Source of the DNA: Protula sp. h YS-2021
Taxonomy: Eukaryota > Annelida > Polychaeta > Sabellida > Serpulidae
Assembly: GCA_949752745.1 (NCBI GenBank)
Contig: OX457031.1
Location: 21,997,642-22,061,641, forward strand
Length of the DNA: 64,000 nucleotides
Direction: 5' to 3'
The translations under genes and the position numbers were made by a program. Shown here in pieces: positions 1-10,755 of the stretch. The notes beneath the pieces are model-generated. The model was not told where the DNA came from. It made no database searches and worked only from the letters and a program-made list of their open reading frames with translations. Each line of letters starts with the position of its first letter. Position 1 is the stretch's first letter.

Positions 1-673
1 GGCTTGATTTAAAAACTTCTTTGTTTGCTAGAAAACACTAAAAGTGCCACACAATGAAACTGCTACCATGGTTAAAAGAAAATGACTGTTGGCAATATTA
101 CAACTGACGTTGCCCATTAAACCTACTCAGTAAGTCCCAATCTATAAGTATTACTGTTAACAGCCTGAGCTGAAACTCGCGTGTCAACTAACGCTTCTGT
201 GCACAGTAGCAAAAATTGCTCTCAGTTATAATGACTGCGGTGATATTTCAAAAAATGCCATATTGGTTATGCATGTAATAATTGCTATATTAAGTGCTAT
301 AAGGCTCAAATTACAGACAATAAATTGTTAATTATACCCAAGAGCATCCATAAAAAATGAAATTATGTTCGTAAGAACTTAGGACTTGAACGATGTACAA
401 TTTACGATAAAAAGGAAACCGGTTGTTGAAAAACATCATCTACTATGCAAAAGTAGACCAAAGGAATGACAGCGTTTCGTTCCCATTATATGAATACACA
501 TGTAGGTTAAGTACAGATATATTAGTTATTTTTTAGTTCCTGTCCGATATTATTGGTAGTAATTAAAAGACAAACTGAACCTTCAAACAACAAAACTTAA
601 AGAGTGGTTTGTCTGGTAAAATCGAAACATTAGAATACATTAAAATACAGTAAATACAATAAACAGCAAAAAA
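1..673. other. AT-rich non-coding DNA
   Basis: No plausible exon, RNA gene or clear repeat was seen here. Stop codons are frequent in all frames. Negative call by reading. Confidence 0.6.
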
Positions 674-763
674 TCATAGTAAATTTAACCTTTACATTTA
701 ACCTCATAGTAAATTTAACCTTTGTAAACAATCATAATAAATTTAACCTTTGTAAATTTAGCC
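674..763 (+). repeat. Short tandem repeat, about 30-bp unit, three copies
   Basis: Three successive units begin TCATARTAAATTTAACCTTT, at 674, 704 and 732, each followed by a variable 8-12 bp tail. It is a small local duplication with no coding potential. Confidence 0.7.
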
Positions 764-1056
764 TCTGCAAATTGAGCTTTAAGTTGTAAGTTACTAAGTT
801 AGTAAATTTAGATTAGTAAATGTAACCTTTGTTTTCATATAAGCAGACAAAATTATATTTTATCCCTATCGTCCACTCTAGATGAAATGCTTTAGGTGCG
901 ATTGTTCTGTTACATTACCTTTGTTTAGTTTGCAAGAATGGTATGTGGTGTGTAATGCATAGAGAAATATTATTTTCAATAACCTGCTGCAGAAAGTGCA
1001 ATTCTATTCATTTTTAATCGTGCATGAACAGAAATGCCGAGTTTCTCTTATTATAT

Positions 1057-1670
1057 GTCTCCACCTAAAGGAGACACAGATTTTGTTGTGTCCCTCCGTC
1101 CGTCTGTCCGCCTGTCTGTCTGTCTGTCTGTCCGCAGCGATGTCTCAGAAACTAACGAGCCGATTATCTCAAAACTTACATGAATATTTGGGATCACATG
1201 CCCAGATTATGCGCATGTTTCTTTTTGTCGTTCCTTTATAAATCTTATTTTTGGCGAATTTTTAAGCTTAGGGGGTTTTCGGCAATTTTTTACTTAGTGC
1301 AGGCGATATATCCAAAACGGTTATTTGAATTGTGCTTAAATGTTGCGAGAAGAACACACATATAGTGAAAATGTTCACTGCTATTTTATTTTTTATTTTC
1401 GTTAAAAATTATATTTTTGGCGATTTTGTAAATTTTGACTCAGTGTATTCGATATCTCCGAAACTATTCATTGGATTTTGCTCAAACCGTCCAAGAAGAA
1501 CGACCATAGAGTGCACTTGTACAGTGAGGGGATATTGTTTGTTTTCGTCAAAAAAAAGGACTTTTGCGATTTTTAAAAAAAAATTATTTATGCTTTATTA
1601 CGTTTGGGTCATAATTAAGGAACGGCCTGCCGGATCTTCACCATACCTTGCACAGTAATAGAATATATAT
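1057..1670 (+). repeat. Dispersed repeat with CTGT tract and degenerate internal modules
   Basis: The segment opens with a small inverted pair (TGTCTCC ... GGAGACA) and an imperfect (CYGT)n tract at about 1091-1135. It continues with AT-rich modules of roughly 150 bp that share the order ATATCTCCRAAAC, AGAAGAAC, TTTTCGT and TTTGGCGATTTT. Modules starting near 1308 and 1449 align by eye. Open frames across it are short and follow the repeat, so I do not call genes. The family is not recognised. Confidence 0.5.
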
Positions 1671-1769
1671 TGGAGGTGTGCAGCCTGTTTACTGTTTTTA
1701 TTGGAGTAAATTTTCAATTTCTGACAAATTGTTGAAAAATATATGAGTGTCGTTGACGAAGATAACATA

Positions 1770-1843
1770 CCCGTGGCGTAATGATGAACGCGTTAGACTT
1801 TAAATCATGAGACCGTGAGTTTAATTCCAGGCGTTGGCGCTGG
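1770..1843 (+). repeat. tRNA-like segment, possible SINE head
   Basis: A stretch with TGGCGTAATG near its start and GAGTTTAATTCC at 1817-1828 resembles the spacing of pol III box A and box B in tRNA-derived SINEs. The box B match is imperfect and the acceptor stem does not close, so this is not an active tRNA gene. It may be a decayed tRNA-like unit within the surrounding dispersed repeat. Confidence 0.25.
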
Positions 1844-2130
1844 AAAAGTATATTTTTTTGCCGGATTGAATTGATTTTTGGGAGAAAACACCCCTTGGTG
1901 GTCCTTTATGCTACTTTTATTTTTTGTCCATTTTTTAATTTTTAAATTTTATAGCGAATTTTTTAAATTAAAAAAAATACTTATATACATGAAGTAGAAA
2001 AAAATGTTCAAAGTGTACCTCCTACAATGGTTGAGACGGGAGATCGATTTCAATATCCACGATAGCTCTTCCGGCTCACTGCGAGTACGACTTCTCGTTT
2101 TTTGGAACGGTTTCGAAATTTTAATTTTTC

Positions 2131-2400
2131 TGCCTATGACGTCATCAATGACGAGTTATATAACGGCATTTATGTTTTAAAGTTCAATAATTCCAAAACT
2201 AATGTGCCTAGCGCTTCGGCACAAAATACCTTATTGGACTACTTTTAAGCAAGGAATTTTATGGCATGCCAGCGTTGTACCTATGACGTCATTTTTACGA
2301 GTTATGACGTCATTTATGTTTGAAAGCTCAATAACTCGAAAAATTACGCAACTAGGCCTTCGGCATAAAATACATTATGAGACTACTTTTATGTTGTGTT
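2131..2400 (+). repeat. Two tandem ~147-bp modules carrying TGACGTCA palindromes
   Basis: Two diverged direct copies start at about 2131 and 2278. Both hold CCTATGACGTCA, a CAATAA...AAA segment, a CTTCGGCAYAAAATAC segment and a GACTACTTTTA end. The perfect palindrome TGACGTCA, which is the CRE/ATF core, occurs at 2137-2144, 2284-2291 and 2305-2312. The sites belong to repeat copies, so function is not implied. Confidence 0.6.
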
Positions 2401-2921
2401 TTCTGTTCAAAGTGACTGATTGAGTGAATGATTGGGGGCTGAGGAGACATATTCTTTCTTGTTTTAACCAAAACACTGTCCCTCTTGTTTATGTTGGATT
2501 TGTTCGAGCATGAAATAAACAGTTAACATGCTAGAGTTGTCGGCGAGAAGCACATGTAAAAAATAGAAGCTCATTCCGTTAGCGAAATGTTAAACACTTG
2601 ACAAATGTTAAAACGCAAAAATACTTTCTTCAATGGGTTATTTCTTGAATAATATATTGCAAACAACACAGCTTGAATACGCCTTATAAGCCGAGTAGTG
2701 TTTTGTTGTTGTTGACTTAAATTTTTATTGACTGATCAAGCATGCGCCTTGTTATCTATTTACGCAGTGAGAGCTCGCACAAAGCTCACTGAGCAAACGT
2801 GTATTTTGTGCTGTCGTTAAATGATACGCATTTACTTGCAAAAAATACACTCTTTTCACATGGCGTTTTAACAAAGAAAACGAAATCAAAGACGAAAATA
2901 AAAAGTGACATGCACATGTTC
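2401..2921. other. Non-coding, no clear feature
   Basis: AT-rich sequence without a supportable exon. A GGAGACA motif near 2443 echoes the one at about 1070 and may mark the end of the repeat block that starts at 1057. Confidence 0.5.
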
Positions 2922-2961
2922 AGATCAAGTTCTTCATAAGTCCCAAGTTTCATGGTCATAG
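2922..2961 (-). repeat. 40-nt core shared with 42993-43032
   Basis: Read on the minus strand, this 40-nt segment matches 42993-43032 (plus strand) at about 34 of 40 positions without gaps. The shared part ends AGAACTTGATCT. It marks an old dispersed repeat family present in both orientations. Confidence 0.65.
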
Positions 2962-4429
2962 GGCTCATAGTGTCAGAGAAGAAGAAGACACATAAAATCG
3001 GAAAAACTGTCCAGAAGAAAAAAAGGACGAATATTGCTCGCACAAATTCATATAACCCTTGCAAGTCAAAAGCTTGTCAAGTGTTAAAATAGTCACGTTG
3101 CATTTCACCTGTGAAAATTCATTGTTAATCTCAAACTTTCGCAAAAGATTTCACAATATTTTCAATGTTTATATGTATGTCGATTTCTAATTGGCGCAAA
3201 GAAAAGCAATTTAAGTTTAAAATAAATTTTAATTCCATTAAACTTCACTTAAGACGAGAGATTTAACCCAGATATAAAATAATGGAAACTGGATAATGAG
3301 TTGTGCTGTCAGTTGATAAAAAGTCAATGTTAAGTTTTTGCAGAACACGTGATAACATTCTCTAGAAAATACTTTAGTGAGGAGGCCGCTTGATAAAACT
3401 TACAGAATAAAGCCACACCGCAAACAAAGAGCAATTAAGATAGTCACTGGATCCAATGGCAAAGATCTTGATATGTAAAAGAAGAATAGCAAATAAATAG
3501 GCACTTGAGGACGGGTTCTTGGGGGATAAGTTTAGACTCGAAGATGTTTGTGTATGCTGCATGATTGGTGCAAATAATTCAACTTTAAGGCGTGCTTTAT
3601 CAGGTTACTTTTTTACAGAATATCTTAATTTCTTCCCCTGAGCTTTTCTTGGGTTAGAAAAACACGTATTGTCGGAAATAAATTTAGAATATCATCAAGA
3701 GCAACAGTTACTTGAGTTACTGGGAAAGCCTCAGTAATTTCACATCAGATATAATATATTTTATCTAAATGAAAAAAGAACAGAATTAGCTAAAAGCTAT
3801 CTTTAATCGTTTGTGAGACCTAGTTGCTTTCGAGTGCCAAGTGACTTTCGTTACAGGGCTAGTAAGGGAATGATTTATCAGATCTGATGTAATTACAATG
3901 GAACAAACCACCCATTACTTTAATATACCATCACCGTGGCTCCACATTCAACCCTCCTGGGTATATTCGAAATAATGTCTAAAAGTAAAACCCATCTAAG
4001 GCTATCAAAAGTACATTAGATGCCACCGCTAGACGTGTCCTGAACCAAAGATACATACAAGGATTGCATTCTGCGACTGTTGCTTAATTAAAAGGTTGTC
4101 GCTTAGAAATAATACACTATTCCGTGCGTATCTTAATACTGTTTTTTAACCTTTAAGACTACAAAAGGCATTGAGAAGTTATTGCAAGCGTCTTCGCTTT
4201 TGAGATTCTATTCTTGGGTCTCTGCATTTCTTTAATGTTCTTCCTGTGGCCTTGGGCATATTCTGGCTGTGAATTTTATTTTTATTGAGCACAGTAATGA
4301 GAGGAGCAGCCGGTGAGCTGACGTCCTGAAAGTGGCCGATTTGTATCTTGACAAACATTGACACTGACGACTTTGCTTGCCGATGGCCGGGATTTTAGAG
4401 TAGCAGCTGATCCAGAAAGGGGTTCATAT
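2962..4429. other. Non-coding, with two unproven minus-strand open segments
   Basis: Mostly AT-rich. On the minus strand, 3404-3556 is open, ends at a strong-looking donor (CT|GTAAGT) and has a hydrophobic run, but its acceptor is weak. A basic-ended open frame at 4179-4364 (minus) is not recognised. Neither is called a gene. Confidence 0.4.
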
Positions 4430-5645
4430 CATAGTGTACCATATTTACAGCACATTTCACGCCTCATGACCGTTATTTCTCTCTTGTAGCATGTCGTGCT
4501 TCTATTTTCATCATGTGATTTAGTAACCTGCATTAATATGTTCACCATTTAGCGCATCACAGAAAGTATTTTCACGGGGTAACGCACTGTACTTGTTATT
4601 TTCTGCATCGTGAATTCTGCATTATTTCCACTCTGTTATTTATAGTACCTATATTTTTGCAATGAAGTTTCACACCGTGGCTATTATTTTCACTGGTTCG
4701 CATGTCGTACCTATCGTTTTTGTTGTATCAGGTCTTTAATCATCGTCATCTGCCCTATCTGCCCTATTTTTACCCTTCAGATACGATGTCCTTGGTATCT
4801 TAACTGCCTAGTAAATAATGTTCGTTATTTCTATTGTGTAGCATCTTATGCCTGTTATTTTCGCCTTGTATGCCCTCCGTGTAAGTTACATGCATCGTTT
4901 AGCACATCTGGTCTTCTATGTTCATCATACGGCTCATTGTGTTTATTATGTTCATCGTACAGCACTTCCTGCTATTAATTTCACCATGTAGTACAAAATA
5001 CCTATTACCTTCACCGCGCATAACGTTGTTTCATTATGTTCACCGCATTAATATGTTCTATTATTCTTTCCCCTGTTGTGTTATTATGTCCATCGTATGA
5101 CATGTTGTGCTATTATGTTCATCGCATAACACGTTGTGTTATTATGTTCATCGAACAATATGTTTTGCTATTAGGTTCGTCGCATAATATGTTGTGCTAT
5201 TATGTTCATCGCATAACGTGTTGTATTATTATATTCATCGTATGACATGTTGTGTTATTATGTTCATCTTATATCATGTTGTGTTATTATGTTCACCGTA
5301 TAACATGCTGTGCTATTATGTTCATCGCATAACATGTTGTGTTGTTATGTTCATCGTACAATATGTTTTGCTATTATGTTCGTCGCATAATATGTTGTGC
5401 TATTATGTTCATCGCATAACGTGTTGTGTTATTATATTCATCGTATAGCATATTGTGCTATTATGTCCATCGTATAAAATGCTGTTTTATTATGTTCATC
5501 GTATAACATGTTGTGCTATTATGCTCATTGCATAACATGTTGTGTTGTTATGTTCACCGTGAAGTACACCGTACCTATTATTTTCATCGCGTAGCGCGTT
5601 GTGCTGATTATTTTGTCATGCAACTCACCGTGGCTATCATATTCA
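4430..5645 (+). repeat. 29-bp minisatellite array with 203-bp higher-order repeat
   Basis: The core at about 4910-5560 is a head-to-tail array of a 29-bp unit (TATTATGTTCATCG followed by a variable TATAACATGTTGTGY part). Degenerate units extend left to about 4430 and right to about 5645. A block starting at 5155 recurs at 5358, a 203-bp shift equal to seven units, with very few differences. The unit length is not a multiple of three, so the open frames across it are artefacts. Confidence 0.85.
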
Positions 5646-6314
5646 TCGTGTGCTCTAAACACAGAAGAGAATTGCTATACAGAACGTCCCAACTTTGCAA
5701 GAGTACATCTCATTTACCCCCCAAGTAAGTGGGTATAATATCATCACTGCAAAGGGCAGTTGATTAGCTTTGTTAGGGTCGCTATTACTGGGGCTGTTTT
5801 GCCACTTTTCCTCGTAAAAGGTGCACTGATTTGTGCCTTTATGGCTCCCATTATAGTTCCCAAAGGCTGTTAAAGGAAATGATGAAAGCATTGATGTCAT
5901 CCTTAATTGCACCGATAAAATTTGGAAACAGAGAACAGATCCTGCACAATTGCAGTACTAGATAGAACGCGAAATGAGGTGAGCTTCTTGCAGGGGATCG
6001 GTATTCCTGTCATCTAATCCTCTGACAGCTTGACAACGTACCAGCGCAAAAAAAATCAGTACTTGAAAAGGACAGCATGAGGATAATGATATGATCTATT
6101 CATTCTGAGGGGCTGGCAACAATTTACGGCCCTTTTACGGACACTTTTGCAAGAAAAACTAAGCGTGTTTTGGTTACTCTGAAAGAACAGTTAACTAAAT
6201 ACTCCTTTAAAAATAGTAGTTGTGTTCATCGTGCCAACAGGTTAACATTTTGGCTATTTGTGTTCGCTACTGCAAGGCCGCTTTTAAATACAGGAGTTTT
6301 GCCATGCCCCTATG
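5646..6314. other. Non-coding, possible 3' part of the Ig-like gene
   Basis: This lies downstream of the Ig-like exon on the minus strand, so it would be intron or later exons. A minus-strand segment near 5715-5747 starts after a CTTTGCAG acceptor and contains YSC, but it lacks the usual D-x-G before it and runs soon into a stop. I do not accept it as the missing exon. Confidence 0.35.
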
Positions 6315-6558
6315 ACAAACATAGCAACGACAGATGTTTATCTATACAGAACATGGCAACGACAGCTGTTTATCTATACAGAACATAGCAACGACAGCTG
6401 TTCATCTATACAGAACATAGCGACGGTAGCTGTTAACCCACACAGAACATAGCAATAACAGTTGTTAATCTACACAGAACATAGCAACGACAGCTGTCCA
6501 TCGACACAGAACATAGCAGCGACATCTGCTAATCTACACAAAACATAGCAACGACAGC
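6315..6558 (+). repeat. 32-bp minisatellite, about 7.6 units
   Basis: Tandem units of the form ACAGAACATAGCAACGACAG plus CTGTTAATCTAC, 32 bp each, with point changes between units. It ends cleanly at 6558 and lies just beyond the Ig-like exon in the direction of its transcription. Confidence 0.85.
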
Positions 6559-6739
6559 ACAAAAGAGTCAACCATAAATTGCCACAAACCACAAACTTTG
6601 TGACTCCACCCGTTCGCCTTACTATCTGCTCAACGCCGTCCCCACCTCATGAAACCCCTTGTCCCCCTTTCCTCCTTCGCAACTGTTATGAGTGCACATT
6701 TTGGAGATGACAACAGCGACTAAGAAGAGCAAACCTCAC

Positions 6740-7006
6740 GTTGTATTCGTAAGTCGAAGCTGTGGTACGTAGAATGCGGGCTATTGTTGTGTGTCACTTC
6801 AAATCTTCTCGTGGCCATAAACGGATCTTGTATCCTGCTCATAATGTTCATTATGCTTTCTTCAGTTTGTTGCTCCTTTTTCCACACTGGTGGATTTTTA
6901 AACATGTCAAAATTAACGGCGCTGAATTCACAGCTCAGCAGTATGGATTCACCAACGTTGACAATATGCATTTGTCCTCTTGTTTTCATGTTAATCTCAG
7001 TTCGTG
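6740..7006 (-). CDS. Immunoglobulin V-type domain exon (exon 2 of an Ig-like gene)
   Basis: This 267-bp exon encodes most of an Ig fold of the V type and should act outside the cell or in the secretory pathway. It is bounded by a TGTGTCTTTTCAG acceptor and a C|GTGAGG donor, both phase 1, the usual phase of Ig exons. Numbered from the start codon in the upstream exon, VGESILLSCEF places the first Ig cysteine at Cys46. PPVWKKEQ gives the core tryptophan, Trp62. RRFEVTHNN and YHSFDLRIQ fit the D and E strands. The D-x-G-x-Y-x-C motif is absent and must lie in the next exon. The first two bases (CA) complete a codon begun by the G that ends the exon at 8294-8354. Ligand and family name are unknown. 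The fold is fairly sure; expression is inferred. Confidence 0.65.
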
Positions 7007-7924
7007 CTGAAAAGACACATATTCATAATTAATACATCAGCTAGAGCACAAGGAAAGCATTGAAAAATACAGAAAAAGAATTTGCAGTTTTGTTCACTAG
7101 AGTTGGATTTCTAATCTTCAGCCATATTTTTCTCTGTTTTCCTCATTGTACAAATTTTGACCACAGCTTACAGAGACCATTGTTCAAAGGTGCATCTGCA
7201 ATCATTAGTTACCTAAGTAGCATTACCTTTAGTCACGATACACGAAGTATCTTAAAAAACATAACAATTACTGTGTCTAGACAATGTATAGTAATTGATT
7301 GATTTTGGAAATCACGTGATAAACAAACATCACTTACGGATTTCAAGCGGAAACAACTTATTGTGGGGACGTATAAAACGATGAAAAGGCATGCAAAGTG
7401 GTTGTTTATATTTCGTAAACTAATATAAGGAAACCTATTTTATATCCGGGGACTTGAGGAAGTACCAGTTATTCTTATACAAAGACAATGGAGGTACTGA
7501 CTATGAAGGGAATCCATCAATGTTGCGACAATGATTATGACACTTTGGGTGATATCGGTTTACACATGAGAGTGATAAAATAGTTAAGACGTACATTTTG
7601 ACGGAACTTGACGTCTCACTACACCAGCAAATGGTGAAAAATGGAAGCTATCGTTGATCGTATTTCACCATTGTCATTCCAATTGGCTTGGAAATGAAAA
7701 TTGCCAATAGGGGGTGTAGTTGGGTCAATGCACATGTCAATTAGTAATGACCCTCTCTTCCCCCTGGGCTGGGGTGGGGAGGGGAAAGAGAATGAGTGGT
7801 GTGTCTTAGTATTATGGTACTACCGCACTCTCCTGATGACATATCGTCCTTTCGTTTTCTATTAGTTTTTTAAACAACAGATTAATAATTGAGGATACAT
7901 TATTTCGCAATAAAATATAACGTT

Positions 7925-7925
<1 letters not shown>

Positions 7926-8015
<90 letters not shown>
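7926..8015 (+). repeat. (ACT)n microsatellite, about 30 uninterrupted units
   Basis: Ninety bases of perfect ACT repeat, about 280 bp inside the predicted intron from its 5' end. The lack of interruptions suggests a length-variable tract. Confidence 0.95.
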
Positions 8016-8018
<3 letters not shown>

Positions 8019-8146
8019 GCTGCTACAACTAGTAGTAGTATGTGCGTTACACTACAATTAGTACTTCTTCTATTTCTATTACTGTTGCTGCTGCTGCTGC
8101 TGCTGCTATTACTACAACTACTAACTGCTGCTATTACTACTACTAT

Positions 8147-8179
<33 letters not shown>

Positions 8180-8201
8180 TACTACTACTACTACGACTAC
8201 G
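8016..8201 (+). repeat. Imperfect TGC/ACT trinucleotide tract
   Basis: A continuation of the array with mixed CTG, AGT, TGC (about 8085-8109) and ACT (about 8129-8199) runs. Its minus-strand translation gives a polyserine frame attached to the signal-peptide exon, which is an intron read-through artefact. Confidence 0.85.
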
Positions 8202-8293
8202 AATAAAGACTAATGCACCTAGACCTACACTCAAGAGATTTTCAAAAATAAACACCGACAAACACACGACATAGAAACCTTGATTAAAAATAC

Positions 8294-8354
8294 CTTTGGC
8301 AAGGAACAGCAACGTAAGGCCAATGAAGTATCCGTACATTTCACAGCAAGTCAT
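8294..8354 (-). CDS. Signal-peptide exon (exon 1 of an Ig-like gene)
   Basis: The start codon at 8354-8352 (minus) opens a 20-codon frame, MTCCEMYGYFIGLTLLFLAK, followed by one G and the donor GTATTT. The GYFIGLTLLFLA stretch is a typical signal-peptide h-region. The phase-1 donor joins to the phase-1 acceptor at 7006, making an Ala codon, then RTEINMKTRG and the Ig domain, so cleavage would fall near the junction. Upstream on the minus strand, a TTTTTATGTGTTTCAG near 8440 could be the acceptor of a 5'-UTR exon. The exon is short and alone would be weak; its phase match and biology with the Ig exon are the main support. Promoter and start site are not identified. Confidence 0.55.
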
Positions 8355-9509
8355 CTTGTAATATTTTTATTTTGTATTCTCATCCAGTTGTAAATTTTGC
8401 GTCATTTGAAGTATTGAATTATCCAGTTCTTATTTAATCTGAAACACATAAAAATACTGGGCTAAAGTACTTGCTTTTTATATCATTTCACGTGGGGAAA
8501 TTTATCGCGCGATATTTTTTAAGTAAAGCTGCAATTTTACTAGGCTGTATTAACTATACTCGAGAATGCAAATTGTCTGTGGAAACTAAAATATACGATA
8601 TTATGTACGTCAAGGCATTAAAGAAGTAAACAATTTACGCGAGTTTTTATTTTTCCTCTTCTATCTTTTTTTTGGCCCGATCATTTTTTTGCAATGACAG
8701 AACTGGGATGGTGTTGAGGGAGGGGGGGGGGGGGTTGTTTCTATGACTTCACTGAAACAGGGGGCTTGTATGTGACAGTACGTATTGGGAACAATGCCAG
8801 GCGACTTGTGGGAAGTTGGGAAGTAAGGAGGAGATATGTCTCGGAAAAAAATCCGAGGGTAGCTATTCCGATAGACGGGTATGTGGTCCATAGCTTTAAT
8901 ATGTGATTGTCAGAAAAGAATGACGGTATGACAGACAGCCCTGTCTCGACGTCGTCTCGACAAGACATCTGCCACACGCCAGTCTCGAAGTGCGACGAAC
9001 AAACATTATCACATAATAAACAAATCATCATTTATGGATGAAGGGTTAGTTTTATTGTGGGAAACCCTTTAGTCAGTGCTGTAATCACTTTTTTTTTCAA
9101 TGGAAAAAGTATTACATGGTGATGGACGAATAGAATACAATTTCTTATTTACTGTTTGGTAAACAATAATTGAGAAAGGGGAGACAGAAATAATTAATTA
9201 AAACATACCAAAAGGGAAAAAATAAAAAAAATAAGAATTACAAAAACTCATAATTTTACCACAGATATGGCATGCTCTCGGAGTGGGTGAGTACGATATT
9301 TTGTTTGATTTGTTGATCTGATCTCTTGTAGATGCCTTGTATAGGTAATGGCATTTTAATATTTATGCATCATTTAAAGATATCTCTAAATGAATAGGCA
9401 TATCTTCTAATATTAAAATTAATATATCCCAATTGTGGATACCCGTAAATATCGCTAATATACAGAAATTAGTGGCATCAACTATGAACTAAGATCTCTC
9501 TAGATGGAT
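8355..9509. other. Non-coding upstream region of the Ig-like gene
   Basis: AT-rich, containing a 13-bp G run at 8722-8734 and no other supportable element. Any promoter of the Ig-like gene would lie here, but I see no convincing core motif. Confidence 0.45.
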
Positions 9510-9666
9510 TCTCTCTTCCTCTTTTTCTCTCTACCGTCCTCTTTCGCCCCTCAACCCTCCTTTCTCTCTTTTTCTCTCTCAGCTCTCTGTCTCTCCCTAT
9601 TTCTCCCTCTCTACTTCTCTAACTTCTCTTCCTCTGTCTTTTTGCCTGCCTGCCTCTTTCACTCTC

Positions 9667-9725
<59 letters not shown>

Positions 9726-9753
9726 CCTCCCTCCCTCCCTCCCTCCCTCCCTC
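9510..9753 (+). repeat. CT-rich tract with (CT)n and (CCCT)n
   Basis: A polypyrimidine plus strand of about 240 bp: mixed CT-rich sequence, then perfect (CT)n at about 9670-9720 and (CCCT)n to 9753. Long polypurine-polypyrimidine mirror tracts of this kind can adopt triplex (H-DNA) structure. The open frame across it is an artefact. Confidence 0.9.
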
Positions 9754-10578
9754 ACAATCAGAGTATTAAAAGTTTATGAAATCCAGTCTGAAAAAGGGGT
9801 GATGCGCAAAAGAGTCCTGCGTGTTAGTCCTTGATATGCCTCTGTTTTTTTCTTTTTGTTGTTGTTTTTTTTTTTTTTTGATGCAATGGAAAAAATTAAC
9901 TGCCGAATATGTTTGAGTTCTGTGTGTTAAAAAGGCGCCAATGTCATAAAGCCACTGTCAATGAGATCAGGGTCTTTTTTAACCTGAAAGAGGTCTAGAC
10001 GTGATTTTACTGTGGAAGTGAAGCACTTCTGGCACCTTATGGCGAGCTTTATTATATAGCTGCTGAATGAAATTAACTACTCGTCAGACTGTAAATATGA
10101 TGACAATTTAATATTCCTATTGTCAGTTTATACTGATTGCCTTCACAACAATGAGTCCAGATTGTATTTATCTGACGTACGCTTTTTTTCAAAGAAAACA
10201 CCAACAATATCCCTCAATGCAACTTTAAAAAGAATTCTCCAACAGTTACATATTTATTAAAATCGTTTTGTGCGTGTCCAAAATACGGTGTATGTAAATT
10301 ACCACAACTGTCCTGGAGAGCCTTATAACCCTCTCGAAATCTTTTTGATCATTTAGCCATGAATAATTTGAGCCCCCATTGAGCGCGAGGATCTGAAACA
10401 ACACTACACTCCATCGACAAGTTTTTTTTTTTTTTTTTGCAACTTCCACTCAAAAACGCCTTGTCTTCAAAGGCTGTGCACTCTTCATCGAATTAGCACT
10501 GAATCTTCATTTTCATTTTGAGGGAGCGCTGTCAACCCATTGTTTTGCAATTTCTTCATCCCAGAACATATTAATATA
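9754..10578. other. Non-coding, T runs only
   Basis: Holds poly-T runs near 9863-9879 and 10423-10438. No exon or mobile element recognised. Confidence 0.55.
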
Positions 10579-10755
10579 TAGTAAAACCTCATTCTTGACA
10601 AACCCTGAGATACCGGACAACTGCCAATACCGGACAAGAATTCTCAGTCCCGTTTTTCCTCATTGGTTTACATGACCCCTGAAATACCGGACACCTCTAT
10701 ATAGCGGACAAAATCCACCAGTCCCCCCGTTGTCCGGTGTAGGCAAGTTTTACTG
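10579..10755. mobile_element. pogo/Tigger-like MITE, 177 bp, TA target duplication
   Basis: The termini are AGTAAAAC-type inverted repeats (left TAGTAAAACCTC, right as reverse complement CAGTAAAACTTG), with TA on both outer sides at 10577-10578 and 10756-10757. The interior repeats ATACCGGACA and TGTCCGG motifs as imperfect inverted copies. Terminal CAGTRRAACC and TA duplication are known features of pogo-type Tc1/mariner elements. It has no coding capacity. Confidence 0.65.

Larger units (their letters stand above)
7007..8293 (-). other. Predicted intron of the Ig-like gene
   Basis: This is the 1.29-kb segment between the signal-peptide exon donor (AAAG|GTATTT on the minus strand) and the Ig exon acceptor. 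Besides the trinucleotide arrays at 7926-8201 it holds AT-rich sequence without another exon-like segment. Confidence 0.5.

Noticed and set aside
1770..1843. Functional tRNA gene
   Set aside because: Box B is imperfect and no acceptor stem closes; at most a decayed tRNA-like repeat.
4179..4364. Minus-strand 61-codon frame with a basic C-terminus as a terminal exon
   Set aside because: No recognised domain, no strong acceptor and no link to the Ig exons.
5036..5448. Open frames of the YYVHRIT type across the 29-bp array
   Set aside because: The 29-bp unit is not a multiple of three, so frames shift with every unit; the frames are a by-product of low stop density.
5715..5747. Minus-strand segment with NEMYSCKV as the missing second half of the Ig domain
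   Set aside because: The acceptor is acceptable, but D-x-G before the YxC is missing, spacing from the E strand is several residues too long, and a stop follows soon.
4430..6558. CRISPR-like array
   Set aside because: Units are contiguous minisatellites without unique spacers, in a eukaryotic context.
8121..8293. Minus-strand open frame continuing the signal-peptide exon into a polyserine tail
   Set aside because: The tail is translation of the ACT microsatellite after a good splice donor, so it is best explained as intron read-through.
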